Assembly (NCBI GenBank): GCA_002294045.1 | Contig: DBEP01000006.1 | Location: forward strand, 18,442 to 82,441 | Direction: 5' to 3' | From: Lachnoclostridium sp. UBA903 | Lineage (GTDB): Bacteria > Bacillota > Clostridia > Lachnospirales > Lachnospiraceae | Length of the DNA: 64,000 bases | Part shown: piece by piece, positions 1 through 9,414 of the stretch | Numbering within the stretch: the first letter of the stretch is position 1 | Layout of the letters: each line of letters starts with the position of its first letter | The notes under the pieces: model-generated | Told to the model about the DNA's origin: nothing | Seen by the model: only the letters and a program-made list of their open reading frames with translations | Databases searched by the model: none | Program-made: the position numbers and the translations under genes

Positions 1-356
1 CCTGCCGTATCCAGTGTACCTCTGACAATATGATAACGGGTACCGGGTAAATCTTTTACCCTGCCGCCCCTGATCAGAACAACACTATGCTCCTGAAGGT
101 TATGACCTTCTCCCGGGATATAGCTGGTTACTTCGATACCGTTAGAAAGACGTACTCTGGCAATTTTTCTAAGAGCTGAATTAGGCTTCTTGGGAGTAGC
201 TGTTCTGACTGCCGTACAAACACCTCTTTTTTGTGGTGCTGAACTGTCGGTAGCTCTCTTATTTAAGGAGTTAAATCCCTTTAGAAGAGCCGGAGAATTG
301 GATTTCTTCTCAACTGTTTTTCTGCCCTTTCTAACTAATTGATTAAATGTAGGCAT
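1..356 (-). CDS. rpsL: 30S ribosomal protein S12 (partial)
   Basis: Ribosomal protein of the decoding centre. Only the first 118 or so codons are in the window; the gene runs off the left edge. The translation begins MPTFNQLVRKGRK and contains the S12 hallmarks PKKPNSALRK and PGEGHNLQEHS. The ATG at 354-356 is preceded by an AGGAGGTGAAAA ribosome binding site. In most Firmicutes rpsL follows rpoC closely. Here about 11.6 kb of accessory genes separate them, and rpsL has its own strong promoter. Confidence 0.97.
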   Translation of the reverse strand, partial: MPTFNQLVRKGRKTVEKKSNSPALLKGFNSLNKRATDSSAPQKRGVCTAVRTATPKKPNSALRKIARVRLSNGIEVTSYIPGEGHNLQEHSVVLIRGGRVKDLPGTRYHIVRGTLDTA

Positions 357-457
357 TAATTTTCACCTCCTGATGATTATTAAAATTACTTGGACTGCCT
401 GTAGTTTTTGTATTAAATGCACACAGATATACACGCAATATAAAATCGCGCTTACTG

Positions 458-486
458 ATTATACTTTATATTTCAAATAATGTCAA
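458..486 (-). promoter_or_regulatory. sigmaA promoter of rpsL
   Basis: On the minus strand there is a perfect -35 TTGACA (481-486), a 17-bp spacer and a perfect -10 TATAAT (458-463). The leader to the rpsL ATG is roughly 95 nt. This consensus promoter fits a ribosomal operon that has been separated from rpoBC. Confidence 0.9.
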
Positions 487-522
487 GGGTTTAAAATGAA
501 TTCCAATGAATTCCCCCAATAA

Positions 523-595
523 GGGACTGTTGCAAAACAGCTTCAACAATTCCCGTCCTTTTTATGGCGTAAATTAAGCTATTTGCAACAGCCCC
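523..595 (-). terminator. inverted repeat downstream of nrdJ
   Basis: The arms GGGACTGTTGCAAAACAGCTT and AAGCTATTTGCAACAGCCCC pair across a loop of about 30 nt. The site lies between the nrdJ stop and the rpsL promoter. No long U-run follows on the minus strand, so it may be a weak terminator or a repeat. A related TTGCAACAG hairpin ends the binding-protein gene at 9539. Confidence 0.5.
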
Positions 596-645
596 TTGTC
601 AAATACAAATCCGATGCAAGCCTTCGGGCCGTCAATATAAAATTT

Positions 646-2733
646 TTATCTTACAGGGCAAAATCCATTGTAGCAATCGTCATCAATAAGATCCTGGGTT
701 TCGTCCACATCACATTGTGCCAGTAAATTATAGTCAATGGGTTTTATATTTTTTAACCGGTTTTCATAGTCCTCCTTTGTAGTACGTTCAAAGGGAAGCA
801 GAGGATAGGTCTCTTCATAAAGAGGCAGAAACGTTATGCCTACTCCATAATCAAAATTCTGATACAGCCAATTTGCAACGTCATCCCATTCATTTTCTTT
901 TACATGTACGGTTATGGAAGTATTGTGATCCGTCCAGTTTATCATGGATAATTTATATAATTCAAGCTGTTCGATTGCACCCACATCATATTTTGTTTTC
1001 CCTCCGGGCGCTTTAACCGGGAATTCAATTACTTTAACAGTACAGTTTTCATCAGTTTGCCCTACTTCATTATATATTGGATAACAGCCCTGTTTTTCAA
1101 TCATTTTGTAAAGGGGATCCGAAGTTGTAATACGGATTCTTCTGATGTAATAAGCGGCGTGGGCATAATGTATGCCGCTGCTTACACAGGGCAGGGTTGA
1201 TAAGGTACCTTCCGGTTTTATTGTTGTCATAAGGGCAGGTACCGATATGTTAAGCTCGCCGCAATACCGTTTTCCTTCCTCACGTACAACATCCCGTAAA
1301 TGTTTAAAGAGTATTCCCAATTCTTCATAACTCATTTTCGTCCTGTTCACCATATCCATGATACCGGTTAAAGATACGCCCACAATCCTGTCTTCCTTCA
1401 TAACCTGGTTCCATTCCGGAAGCTCCACGTCAACCAGTGTCATCCGGATGGCAACCCTTACAGAAAGTTTCAGTACCGTCTCCAGTTTTATAGTATCCAG
1501 TTCGTTTCTTTCATTTACAAAAGCGAGAAGGTTATTGGTGGTCAGGTTACAGCATTGTTTTGACCTTAACAGGATTTCTCCGCACGGATTCAAGCCTTCA
1601 AAGGTGCCTTTTCGGCGCAGAGCCTCCGCCTCATTGATAAATCCCGGTTCTCCGTTTATTCGTATGGAATGAAGAATTTCCTTAATACGCTCCAGAGAAG
1701 GCCTGCCGGTATAGAGGACCGAGTTGTTACTCATTTTGCGGTGGGATATTTCCTGGTCTTCTGTCCAATTGCCGTCTACCATTTTGTATATATCTTTCTT
1801 GGCATTCATGATTGCTTCATCCTCTTCATCGCAGATTATCATCATGGCACTGCGCCTCACACCTCCGGACACCACATTTTCACTGATTATGGTGGCTATA
1901 TCCAGGATATCAATAGACCGGAGTATTCCGCTCTCATTATTATTTATTATCCTGTTTATCTTTTCAAACATTCTTTTTAAGGATTTGTGGCCCGAGGCCC
2001 TTCCGCCGAACCTGCGGAGTCTTTCTCCTTCCGGCCTTACATAGCTGTAATCCATTACGATTTTTTTAATATCTGCATATTCCTCATCCGAAATTAATTT
2101 AAGATAAGTCTCAAGAGCATCGCACCAGCCCTCTTTACTGTCCCCCACTTTAATACGCGCTGTTTTTTGGTCTCCGTCCACAGCTAAAGCCGTATCTTCC
2201 ATGAGTTCCTTGGGAGTACGCTTACGTAAGCTCCCGTCATATATCCACTCCAGCCGGATTTTTCTGACCCTGGGTATCCGGCGGATTAGGCTGCGGTCAA
2301 TCCGGACACCTACGCCGCAGCCTAACATGAGAAGATAAAATACATCCACAAAATCATGAAACTTTTCTATCATGGTAAAGCAGCAGTTATAGTTTGACAA
2401 GGGGTATTCCTTTACAATTTCAGTACCTCCCATATATAAGGTTCTCCCGGAGGTAAATGTCCTTAAATTATAAAGATTATCAAATAAGAGTTCCGCTTCC
2501 TTTACCTCTTCCTCCGGCTTTACCTCGATACCCTGTTTCTTTTTATAATCCGAACCTAACCGGATATTGTATTCCGTTGTCCGGAGTACGGTTTCAAACC
2601 AGTGCTCCCTTCTTTTTTCATCCTCTAAATATCTGGAATAAGTCCTTAAGTATACAAACTCTCCCAGCGGGCTTAACGGAGTATTTTTATTTTTATATTG
2701 GTTTAAAAATTGTTCCGATAATAGGTCTTCCAT
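646..2733 (-). CDS. nrdJ: adenosylcobalamin-dependent ribonucleoside-triphosphate reductase (class II)
   Basis: Makes deoxyribonucleotides from ribonucleoside triphosphates by B12-dependent radical chemistry, independent of oxygen. The 695-aa protein resembles the monomeric Lactobacillus leichmannii-type enzyme in length and motifs. Visible features are C117/C118 in NYNCC (active-site disulfide partner), the thiyl-radical cysteine C384 in NPCGE, the CC pair at 394-395, and a C-terminal CX4C shuttle pair in DCYNGFC. The gene is monocistronic. Two NrdR boxes in its promoter indicate control by the ribonucleotide-sensing repressor NrdR. No B12 riboswitch is visible in the roughly 150-nt leader. 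Confidence 0.93.
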   Translation of the reverse strand: MEDLLSEQFLNQYKNKNTPLSPLGEFVYLRTYSRYLEDEKRREHWFETVLRTTEYNIRLGSDYKKKQGIEVKPEEEVKEAELLFDNLYNLRTFTSGRTLYMGGTEIVKEYPLSNYNCCFTMIEKFHDFVDVFYLLMLGCGVGVRIDRSLIRRIPRVRKIRLEWIYDGSLRKRTPKELMEDTALAVDGDQKTARIKVGDSKEGWCDALETYLKLISDEEYADIKKIVMDYSYVRPEGERLRRFGGRASGHKSLKRMFEKINRIINNNESGILRSIDILDIATIISENVVSGGVRRSAMMIICDEEDEAIMNAKKDIYKMVDGNWTEDQEISHRKMSNNSVLYTGRPSLERIKEILHSIRINGEPGFINEAEALRRKGTFEGLNPCGEILLRSKQCCNLTTNNLLAFVNERNELDTIKLETVLKLSVRVAIRMTLVDVELPEWNQVMKEDRIVGVSLTGIMDMVNRTKMSYEELGILFKHLRDVVREEGKRYCGELNISVPALMTTIKPEGTLSTLPCVSSGIHYAHAAYYIRRIRITTSDPLYKMIEKQGCYPIYNEVGQTDENCTVKVIEFPVKAPGGKTKYDVGAIEQLELYKLSMINWTDHNTSITVHVKENEWDDVANWLYQNFDYGVGITFLPLYEETYPLLPFERTTKEDYENRLKNIKPIDYNLLAQCDVDETQDLIDDDCYNGFCPVR

Positions 2734-2876
2734 CCTTGTACCTCCGATCCAATCCGAATAATATGTCCTACTCTATTATGATTATAACCGCTGAAAATTA
2801 CTCCTGTTCCAGCAGTCTGATTCCCCCATAATATAGAATATACTATATTATATTAAATGTTGTTAACACAGGAGGA

Positions 2877-2926
2877 ACACAATATATTGTGTTATACATT
2901 ATATACTAATACAATATATATGTCAA
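2877..2926 (-). promoter_or_regulatory. nrdJ promoter with tandem NrdR boxes
   Basis: Minus-strand -35 TTGACA (2921-2926), 17-bp spacer and -10 TATAAT (2898-2903). A perfect palindromic NrdR box, ACACAATATATTGTGT, lies at 2877-2892 near the start point. A second, degenerate box at 2909-2924 covers the spacer. The boxes are 32 bp apart, three helical turns, which is the usual NrdR arrangement. NrdR bound here should block RNA polymerase when dATP is high. Confidence 0.9.
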
Positions 2927-2979
2927 TCAATAATAACAGCGTCCGACAAACGCAGGGAGTGAAATGATTCCGGGAAAAA

Positions 2980-3030
2980 AAGTCCGGCCGGGCTTTTTAT
3001 GCAATAGGACGCAATTTCCTATGAGATAAC
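2980..3030 (-). repeat. terminator-associated hairpin repeat, copy 1
   Basis: Copy of a dispersed hairpin. On the minus strand the core reads TCATAGGAAATTGCGTCCTA followed by TTGCATAAAAAGCCCGG. It lies just past the terminator of the nitrogenase-like gene ending at 3133. The other copies are at 9415, 11865, 20004, 31017, 45866, 58022, 58094 and 61848. Confidence 0.75.
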
Positions 3031-3033
3031 AAA

Positions 3034-3060
3034 CTACCGGCACAATTAATATGCCGGTAG
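3034..3060 (-). terminator. terminator of the nitrogenase-like operon
   Basis: Minus-strand stem CTACCGGCA/TGCCGGTAG with a short AT loop, followed by TTTGTT. It lies about 75 nt past the stop codon at 3133. Confidence 0.75.
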
Positions 3061-3132
3061 CTGAAGATAAGTATATATTATTTTAGAACGGTTGGTTTTC
3101 CTGCCTGCTTTTCCAATTGGATTAGCTTCATT

Positions 3133-4356
3133 TTATGGTCCCAGCAGACTATCCAGCCAAATAGAGCACAAATTCATCGCCCCTCTGAATCCTGCGTAAG
3201 GGGGTTCATATTTATTAAAATTGCGGTTGTTAAGACTGCGGTTGATTATGGGGCCGGAATCTCTGCCTGCCATTTGATAAGCCGCTTTGTCAGCCATTAA
3301 TATTCCGTCCAAATCCTTTGTGATATATTTTATCAGGTCATTTTCGTCCTGATAAGGTATGCACTCATCTTCGTAATCCGCCGCATCACACCAGACATAT
3401 TTTTTCTTCATGCCCACTTCACCGACTGCAAAGTCCAAAATTCCCTTTACCACATCATAATTTCCTCCTATGGAAATTCCTGCTCTTTGAGGACTCACAC
3501 AGGCAATCTGCCTGCAATAATCAAGGGCATAGCTCCCTTCTTTTAATTCGCTGCCCATAAATTCTTCGTTTAAAGCCAGGCCGAGCTTTTCTGCAATCTG
3601 TTCCAGCCAGCTGATAGTACCTTTATATCCATAGGGCCTTCCGTATATATAATCGGTATGAAATTTTTCTTTCAAAATTTCGGCGGCTTTTATTCCTTCT
3701 CTTCTTAAAACCAGATTAAAATGTGCTTCTCCCATTTTCTTTATCTGGCTGACCGAGGTATCAACAGTCAGAACACAAACTGCTTCCATACCAAGGGCAG
3801 ATTTCAATATCCGTTTCAATTCATAAACATCTGCCTGATATTTGGCCAAATCAATACAGGAGCCTATCAGGTTATAAGTCACCGTTTCCGTCTTTTTTTC
3901 ATGCCTGCCGTCTTCGGCCAGTTCTTTTACCAGACGATATAACCCCTCTTCTATTCCATGATAGAGTTTTTCATGAAAACCGCCCTTTTTCAGGGGGATA
4001 ATTCTGTGGCCGGTTTCGTAGCGTACTTCTTCGCATAAAGCTTCCATATCAACTCCCGTGATTTCCGGCACGGCAGAAGGCAACGCAAATATAACTTCCG
4101 GGTTCTCTTTCTCTATAATTTCCCGGACGGCAAGAAAAAAACGCTTTGTAATTCCCAGCGCAATATCTTTTTCATCCAGATGGGTAGTATAGATCCTGCT
4201 GCCCGTACCAGGGCATGACTGCCATAACCACCTTTCAGCATAAAGCATATGACCCATGGAACCAAATTCCAAAACGGCTGCTTCCCGTACAGTTCCAAGT
4301 GTCCATAATAATCCCATTCTTCCCGAAGGCTTCGGTGCATACCTATAAAGACCCAT
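3133..4356 (-). CDS. nitrogenase component 1-like protein, NifK-like, cluster cysteines missing
   Basis: A 407-aa protein of the nitrogenase/protochlorophyllide reductase component 1 superfamily, presumably the partner of the 424-aa protein encoded just upstream, which its start overlaps by 14 bp. The usual GPxGC segment appears as FGSMGH (residues 31-36), with His in place of Cys. The TCVPE(I)IGDD segment appears as SAVPEITGVD (94-103), with Ala in place of Cys. No cysteine is seen in the N-terminal CP motif region. If the family fold holds, this subunit cannot supply normal P-cluster ligands. There are no nifB, nifE or nifN genes here, so dinitrogen reduction is unlikely. The substrate is unknown. 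Confidence 0.75.
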   Translation of the reverse strand: MGLYRYAPKPSGRMGLLWTLGTVREAAVLEFGSMGHMLYAERWLWQSCPGTGSRIYTTHLDEKDIALGITKRFFLAVREIIEKENPEVIFALPSAVPEITGVDMEALCEEVRYETGHRIIPLKKGGFHEKLYHGIEEGLYRLVKELAEDGRHEKKTETVTYNLIGSCIDLAKYQADVYELKRILKSALGMEAVCVLTVDTSVSQIKKMGEAHFNLVLRREGIKAAEILKEKFHTDYIYGRPYGYKGTISWLEQIAEKLGLALNEEFMGSELKEGSYALDYCRQIACVSPQRAGISIGGNYDVVKGILDFAVGEVGMKKKYVWCDAADYEDECIPYQDENDLIKYITKDLDGILMADKAAYQMAGRDSGPIINRSLNNRNFNKYEPPYAGFRGAMNLCSIWLDSLLGP

Positions 4357-5617
4357 GTAAATTTCCTTTCTCCGTTCCCAGTCTTTCCAGAATTAAACTT
4401 AAAAGCTCAATACTTCTTTCAAAGCCGCACAGGGAGGACATGCCGGCCAATGCGGAATCTGATATAATATTATCTTCTTTCAGCCCCTGGCAGCTGCCCA
4501 GAGAAAGCAGATGACAGACCTCGCCAAAAGCCTTCGAAATCAAAGCCCCGTCGGTAATATAAGTGATATACGGATCCTTTCCTAAGGCATTAATCCCTTC
4601 CTTATAGGAAAAACTATCCTCGTCAAACTCTTCTACATGCAGCAGTTCAGGCATCATACCCAGCTCGCATAAAAACAGGGCAGCCGGAAGGGTGTCAAAT
4701 TCAGGATAAGTTGCAATATAGGGAATATTTAATAATTTATCCTTTGTCTTCCGTATACAATCCTGTAAAAATTCTTTCTTTTCCCAAAGCCTGCCGCATT
4801 CCTTAAGGGAAAGAATCTGAAAAATTTCTTCATAGCCTTTGGCAATATCTTCCGCAGTATACCTTCCTGCCATACAGACATATGGTATTCCGGCTTTGCT
4901 TAATGCTTTTCCTGCCTTTAACATTTTCTGGTTCAGGATAATGCTCAATACGGCTTCCCCGGACCGGCATAAGTCATCCATAGAAAAACCACGGACATAT
5001 TCATTAATCTCATAGCCATTTTGTACGACTATATCTTTTAATAATTTAAATTCTTCCCCTCTGGCAGTGCCGAAAAAATTAACGCTTCTACTTTCTCCCG
5101 GTTTTTTGTCCATAGCCTGCACCAGCTGCTCCAAAGTATTTGAAAAACCGGACTGGTAGCCATTCCTCTTAAAGTGGGCGCCGTCAATAAATACTGCTTT
5201 TGCAGTCATATGCGGCTCCGCTTCCTCCAGTATGGAAGCCATATCCTCTCCGATAAGGGCCGGAACACAGGTTAATATTATTACGATTACTTGCGCCCCT
5301 TCCCTGCTCATCTGAAGGAGTGCCTTTTTCAGCCCCTTCCTGCAGCCAAACACCACTTCATTGGAATCCAGTTCATATGTATAATGCAGTTCCCCTTCTT
5401 TGCCATAAGGCGAGCCTGCCACAAATCTGCTGTAATAACCGCATTCCGCCATACCAACTACCAGACTGGATACTCCTCTGATACTGCCGATTGCCGCAAG
5501 AGCCATATGCAGCGGACAGTGGCTTCCGGGGCTTGCAGCCCGGTGTAAGAATTTAACTCCCGTATTATTATTTATTTCCGACAGCCGGTTTAAAAACTTA
5601 AACTCTTCTTTTATCAT
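4343..5617 (-). CDS. nitrogenase component 1-like protein, NifD-like
   Basis: A 424-aa nitrogenase component 1-type oxidoreductase. The three conserved cysteines expected to hold an Fe-S cluster are present: C34 in SHCPLH, C59 in GMAECGYY, and C117 in LTCVPALIGED. It follows the NifH-like gene by 26 bp with ribosome binding site AAGGAG. With the NifH-like ATPase and the cysteine-poor partner it should form an ATP-dependent two-component reductase. Comparison classes are the group IV nitrogenase-like enzymes, such as CfbCD (tetrapyrrole reduction) and Mar (methylthio-alkane reduction). Which one it resembles most cannot be decided by eye. Confidence 0.8.
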   Translation of the reverse strand: MIKEEFKFLNRLSEINNNTGVKFLHRAASPGSHCPLHMALAAIGSIRGVSSLVVGMAECGYYSRFVAGSPYGKEGELHYTYELDSNEVVFGCRKGLKKALLQMSREGAQVIVIILTCVPALIGEDMASILEEAEPHMTAKAVFIDGAHFKRNGYQSGFSNTLEQLVQAMDKKPGESRSVNFFGTARGEEFKLLKDIVVQNGYEINEYVRGFSMDDLCRSGEAVLSIILNQKMLKAGKALSKAGIPYVCMAGRYTAEDIAKGYEEIFQILSLKECGRLWEKKEFLQDCIRKTKDKLLNIPYIATYPEFDTLPAALFLCELGMMPELLHVEEFDEDSFSYKEGINALGKDPYITYITDGALISKAFGEVCHLLSLGSCQGLKEDNIISDSALAGMSSLCGFERSIELLSLILERLGTEKGNLHGSL

Positions 5618-5643
5618 AATGCTCCTTACCTTACCCGGCGGCT

Positions 5644-6384
5644 TCAGCCAAATAACAAATCAGCCAGCTTATTATATTCTCCTGCCATATCACTTTTGGG
5701 AAAAGCGGAAACAACTGTTTTTCCCTCTTCCTCCGCCTTCTGGACTAAAGGATTTCTTTCTATTTTATAGATTATACCAGTTTCAATTTCACTGGCTGCA
5801 TTCCTTACAAGTTCCTCTTCATTTTCAATATTTTTAGCATTTAATATGAGTCCCTTTAAAGAGGCATAGCTCCTCTTTCCAAAACTTTTTACCGCATAAG
5901 CTATGTTGCTTGCCGCATATAAGGACATCATTTCACCGGAGGTCACAATACAGACTTCCTCTGCATAACCGCCCCTTATGGGCATGGCAAAACCTCCGCA
6001 AACCACATCCCCCAATACGTCATAAATTACAATATCAGGTTCATAGATTTCATATGCATGCAGCTCCTCCAGCTTTTCAAATGCGGTTATGATTCCCCTG
6101 CCTGCACATCCTACTCCGGGAACCGGACCGCCTGCCTCCACACATAAAACGCCAAGGTCGCCTTCCGTTACAATATCCCCAAGCTCCACTTTATCCTTTT
6201 CTCTGAGCACATCCAGAACCGTCGGGATTTTAATTCCTTTTGTCAGATTTCTTGTGGAATCCGCTTTCGGGTCACACCCTATCTGCATAACTTTTTTCCC
6301 TTTTCCGGCCAGAGCCGCCGAAAGGTTGGAAACCGTTGTGGATTTTCCGATGCCGCCTTTTCCGTATATAGCTATTTTCTTCAA
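5644..6384 (-). CDS. NifH-like ATP-dependent iron-sulfur reductase
   Basis: A 246-aa homodimeric Fe-protein homologue that passes electrons to component 1 on ATP hydrolysis. The P-loop is GKGGIGKST (8-16). The two cysteines that bridge the shared [4Fe-4S] cluster are C93 in GVGCAGRG and C129 in DVVCGGFAMPIR. The start is TTG at 6382-6384, directly abutting the stop codon of the ABC ATPase gene (zero gap). The ribosome binding site GAGGTG lies inside that gene, so translation is probably coupled to the transporter. It is shorter than true NifH, and no FeMo-cofactor genes are nearby. Confidence 0.9.
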   Translation of the reverse strand: MKKIAIYGKGGIGKSTTVSNLSAALAGKGKKVMQIGCDPKADSTRNLTKGIKIPTVLDVLREKDKVELGDIVTEGDLGVLCVEAGGPVPGVGCAGRGIITAFEKLEELHAYEIYEPDIVIYDVLGDVVCGGFAMPIRGGYAEEVCIVTSGEMMSLYAASNIAYAVKSFGKRSYASLKGLILNAKNIENEEELVRNAASEIETGIIYKIERNPLVQKAEEEGKTVVSAFPKSDMAGEYNKLADLLFG

Positions 6385-7206
6385 TTAAGCACCTCTTTTG
6401 ATTAATTTTTTATTCTTAGCTTTATTCAACAGTCTGTATGACATGCAGATAGGGCGGCCGGAATCCGGTTCGGAAACTATATTGGCATGTATCTGATAAA
6501 CATCCATTAATACATCCTGGGTCATAACTTCCTCAGGAGTACCTGCTTTTATTATTTTACCCTCTCCCATGGCAATCATATAGTCCGCAAATCTCGCAGC
6601 CAGATTAAGGTCATGGAGCACCATAATTATGCTGCAGCCATGTTCTTTATTCAGTTCCTCCAGCAATTCCAGCACTTCAAGCTGATAAGCCATATCCAGA
6701 TAAGTTGTCGGTTCATCAAGTAAAATCACATCTGTCTCCTGGGCTAAAGCCATGGCAATCCATACTCTCTGTCTCTGGCCGCCTGACAGATTATCAACTG
6801 TCTCATATCTTAACTCTTCCAGATTCGTTGCCTCCATGGCCCAGGTAATGATTTTTTTGTCTTCCGCCTTTAACCTTCCCAGACCTTTTTGGTAAGGATA
6901 TCTGCCATAAGAAATTAATTCCTCTACGGTGAGTCCTTCCGGCGAGATGGGTGACTGGGGCAAAATCGCAAGCTTGCCGGCAAGCTCTCTGGTAGGCATT
7001 TTATGAATATCTTTTCCGTCTAAATATATGGCTCCCTTTTTTATATTCAAAATACGCCCTAAGGATTTTAACAAAGTAGATTTACCGCAGCCATTGGGCC
7101 CAATAATGGCAGTTGTCTTGCCTATGGGTATATCAATGGTTAGATCTTCAATAATAACTTTTTCACTATAACCTGCCTGAATGCTGTTAACTCTGATATT
7201 TTCCAT
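6385..7206 (-). CDS. FecE/FepC-type ABC transporter ATP-binding protein
   Basis: Cytoplasmic ATPase of an importer for iron-siderophore, heme, cobalamin or a related metal compound. Walker A is GPNGCGKST (about 37-45), the signature is LSGGQRQR and Walker B is VILLDEPTTYLD. The 273-aa length is normal for the family. It belongs to the run binding protein - permease - permease - ATPase - NifH-like - NifD-like - NifK-like, all on the minus strand. Confidence 0.92.
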   Translation of the reverse strand: MENIRVNSIQAGYSEKVIIEDLTIDIPIGKTTAIIGPNGCGKSTLLKSLGRILNIKKGAIYLDGKDIHKMPTRELAGKLAILPQSPISPEGLTVEELISYGRYPYQKGLGRLKAEDKKIITWAMEATNLEELRYETVDNLSGGQRQRVWIAMALAQETDVILLDEPTTYLDMAYQLEVLELLEELNKEHGCSIIMVLHDLNLAARFADYMIAMGEGKIIKAGTPEEVMTQDVLMDVYQIHANIVSEPDSGRPICMSYRLLNKAKNKKLIKRGA

Positions 7207-7277
7207 TCTGATTCCTCCTAATATTCTAAATGGTATTTATTAAGTATATCACTCCTGCCCAAGATATTATATTACAA

Positions 7278-8303
7278 TTACTTTTTTACCGTTGTTTTTC
7301 GGTTTTTCACTAAAAGGAAAATAAAATACGGAGCTCCTATAATGGAAACCACAATTCCCGTAGGGATTTCCGCAGGTTCCATAACTGTTCTTGCAATAAT
7401 ATCTGCTCCCAGCACCAATATGGCCCCTAAAAGAGCACAGGCCGGAACCAGGATTTTATGCCTTGCCCCCACCAGCCTTCTGGATAAGTGGGGGGCAATG
7501 AGTCCTACAAAATTAATATTTCCGCTGATTGCGACACAAGAAGCCGCAAGTGCAACCCCAAGGAACAGCAGCTTTCTTTTTTCCTTTGCGACTGCTACTC
7601 CCAAGCCCTTGGATATCTCATCTCCCATTACCAGGACGTCCATTTTCCTGGTAAGAAACAGAAGGATCAGAAAGCCGGCCAGTATCCATGGAAATAAGGC
7701 AATTACGGACTTCCAGGTTGTATTCCATATACTTCCCGCTTGCCAGGCCGCTAAAAATTCTGCCTGGGTATCATCTAATTTCAGAACCAATAAAGTCATA
7801 GCGGCATTAATTCCTGCCTGTATGGCCACACCATTTAACACCAGCCTTATGGGTGATATGCCGTAGGATTTCCTGTTGGACAGCATATAAATCACACTGC
7901 CCGTTAACAAGGCGCCAATTAAGGAAAAAACAGGCAAGGATATTATTTTGCCTGTTGTCAGGGTTCCGCTTAAGGTCATAAAGGCTAATACCACAATACC
8001 TGCGCCGGCATTAATTCCCATCAATCCCGGATCTGCCAGGGAATTCCTGGTAATGCCCTGGAGGATGCAGCCTGACAGGGAAAATCCTGCACCCACAAGC
8101 ATGGCAATTATAATTCTGGGCAGCCGGAATTGAAATACAACAATGTTTTCTTTAACCGAACCTTTGCCTGCCAGAATTTGCAGCATCTCGGAAAGCTTTA
8201 TATCCGTATACCCGGCATTCATGCTTATAAAAAATAATACAGGAAGCAGGAGGACCAGCACAAGTAATATTGTATAATGTCGTTTCGTATTTTTCTGCTT
8301 CAC
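7278..8303 (-). CDS. FecCD-family ABC transporter permease
   Basis: A 341-aa polytopic membrane protein of the FecCD/BtuC family. Family signatures are RLPRIIIAMLVGAGFSLSG near residue 60, NPLADPG-like NSLADPGLMGINAG, and the ATPase-contact region ISKGLGVAVA. The start directly abuts the stop of the upstream permease. It should form a heterodimeric channel with that protein. Confidence 0.92.
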   Translation of the reverse strand: MKQKNTKRHYTILLVLVLLLPVLFFISMNAGYTDIKLSEMLQILAGKGSVKENIVVFQFRLPRIIIAMLVGAGFSLSGCILQGITRNSLADPGLMGINAGAGIVVLAFMTLSGTLTTGKIISLPVFSLIGALLTGSVIYMLSNRKSYGISPIRLVLNGVAIQAGINAAMTLLVLKLDDTQAEFLAAWQAGSIWNTTWKSVIALFPWILAGFLILLFLTRKMDVLVMGDEISKGLGVAVAKEKRKLLFLGVALAASCVAISGNINFVGLIAPHLSRRLVGARHKILVPACALLGAILVLGADIIARTVMEPAEIPTGIVVSIIGAPYFIFLLVKNRKTTVKK

Positions 8304-9335
8304 TTACAAATCCCCCTTTTGTTTTCCGGCAAAATATAAAAATACGGGAACCCCCAGAAGGGCAATTACCGCACCTACGGGAAGTTCCGAAGGAGGAATG
8401 AAAGTTTTGGAAAACAGATCTGCCGCCACTAACAGCAAAGCCCCTAAAACAGCACTGACCGGAATAATCAGGCGGTAATCGGGCCCTACCAGAAACCTGG
8501 AGAAATGAGGTACCATCATGCCGATAAACGTAACCGAGCCGGCTACTGCTACGGATGTCCCTGCTAACAAAACCACAAACAAGGTTCCTAAAAATTTAAT
8601 CAGTTTCGTTTTTACTCCCAGACTTAATGCCACTTCTTCTCCCATGCTTAAAACGGATACTCCTCTGGATATCAGGACGGAGCCAAGCAGCGCCGCCGAA
8701 ATAACGGGCACGGCAAGTTTTATCTGATTCCAGCCGGTACCTGACATGGAACCCATAGTCCAAAATGTGACATTTAACGTAACATTGCTGCCTAATGCTA
8801 TTCCCTGGCTAAGGGCAGACAACAGGGTGCTGACCGTTGCTCCTGCAAGCACCAGTTTCATGGGATGGTTGTTCCCGGGTACCAGACTGCTGATGATATA
8901 GACCATGGCGGCACCAAGGGCTGCCCCGGAAAAGGACGCTAAAACAATCTGATAATAGGAGGCTCCTTTAAAATAAGCAAAGCAGACAGCTACTGCCAAA
9001 CCCGCACCGGAGTTAAGTCCCATAATTCCCGTATCTGCCAGGGGATTTCTTGTCATTCCCTGCATAAGGGCCCCCGCCACCGCCAATGCACATCCTACAA
9101 AAGCCGCTCCGATTACCCTCGGCAGGCGCATATCCATTACCAGTAAGTGACTGGAATTGCCTTTTTCAAAAGCCGTAAAAGTCCTGATGACAGTTGATAA
9201 GGGAATGGCGGCGGCTCCCTGTGTAACGGACAGCAACATAAAAAAGAAAAGAAGTATTAATCCGGCAGTTATAATTACCGCTGCGATAAAACTTCTGCTT
9301 TTATTTATTTTCTGAATTCTGACTCTATTTTTCAT
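8304..9335 (-). CDS. FecCD-family ABC transporter permease
   Basis: Second importer permease of the FecCD family, with RLPRVIGAAFVGCALAVAG and NPLADTGIMGLNSGAGLA. I start it at the ATG at 9333-9335 (343 aa), which has a GGGAG ribosome binding site. A longer frame open to 9428 would add 31 residues, but those codons lie inside a dispersed repeat (9415-9500) and match no family N-terminus. Confidence 0.88.
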   Translation of the reverse strand: MKNRVRIQKINKSRSFIAAVIITAGLILLFFFMLLSVTQGAAAIPLSTVIRTFTAFEKGNSSHLLVMDMRLPRVIGAAFVGCALAVAGALMQGMTRNPLADTGIMGLNSGAGLAVAVCFAYFKGASYYQIVLASFSGAALGAAMVYIISSLVPGNNHPMKLVLAGATVSTLLSALSQGIALGSNVTLNVTFWTMGSMSGTGWNQIKLAVPVISAALLGSVLISRGVSVLSMGEEVALSLGVKTKLIKFLGTLFVVLLAGTSVAVAGSVTFIGMMVPHFSRFLVGPDYRLIIPVSAVLGALLLVAADLFSKTFIPPSELPVGAVIALLGVPVFLYFAGKQKGDL

Positions 9336-9414
9336 TGATTCGTACTGCTCCCGGAAGTTATTGAAACTTACACGCTGGCTGAATACTGTTAAACGGATAT
9401 TTATAACCCTCTGT

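Noticed and set aside
2734..2900. Cobalamin riboswitch before nrdJ
   Set aside because: Leader too short and no B12-box sequence; NrdR boxes explain regulation.
3133..6384. True nitrogenase (nifHDK)
   Set aside because: Component 1 proteins are short, one lacks cluster cysteines, and no cofactor assembly genes are present.
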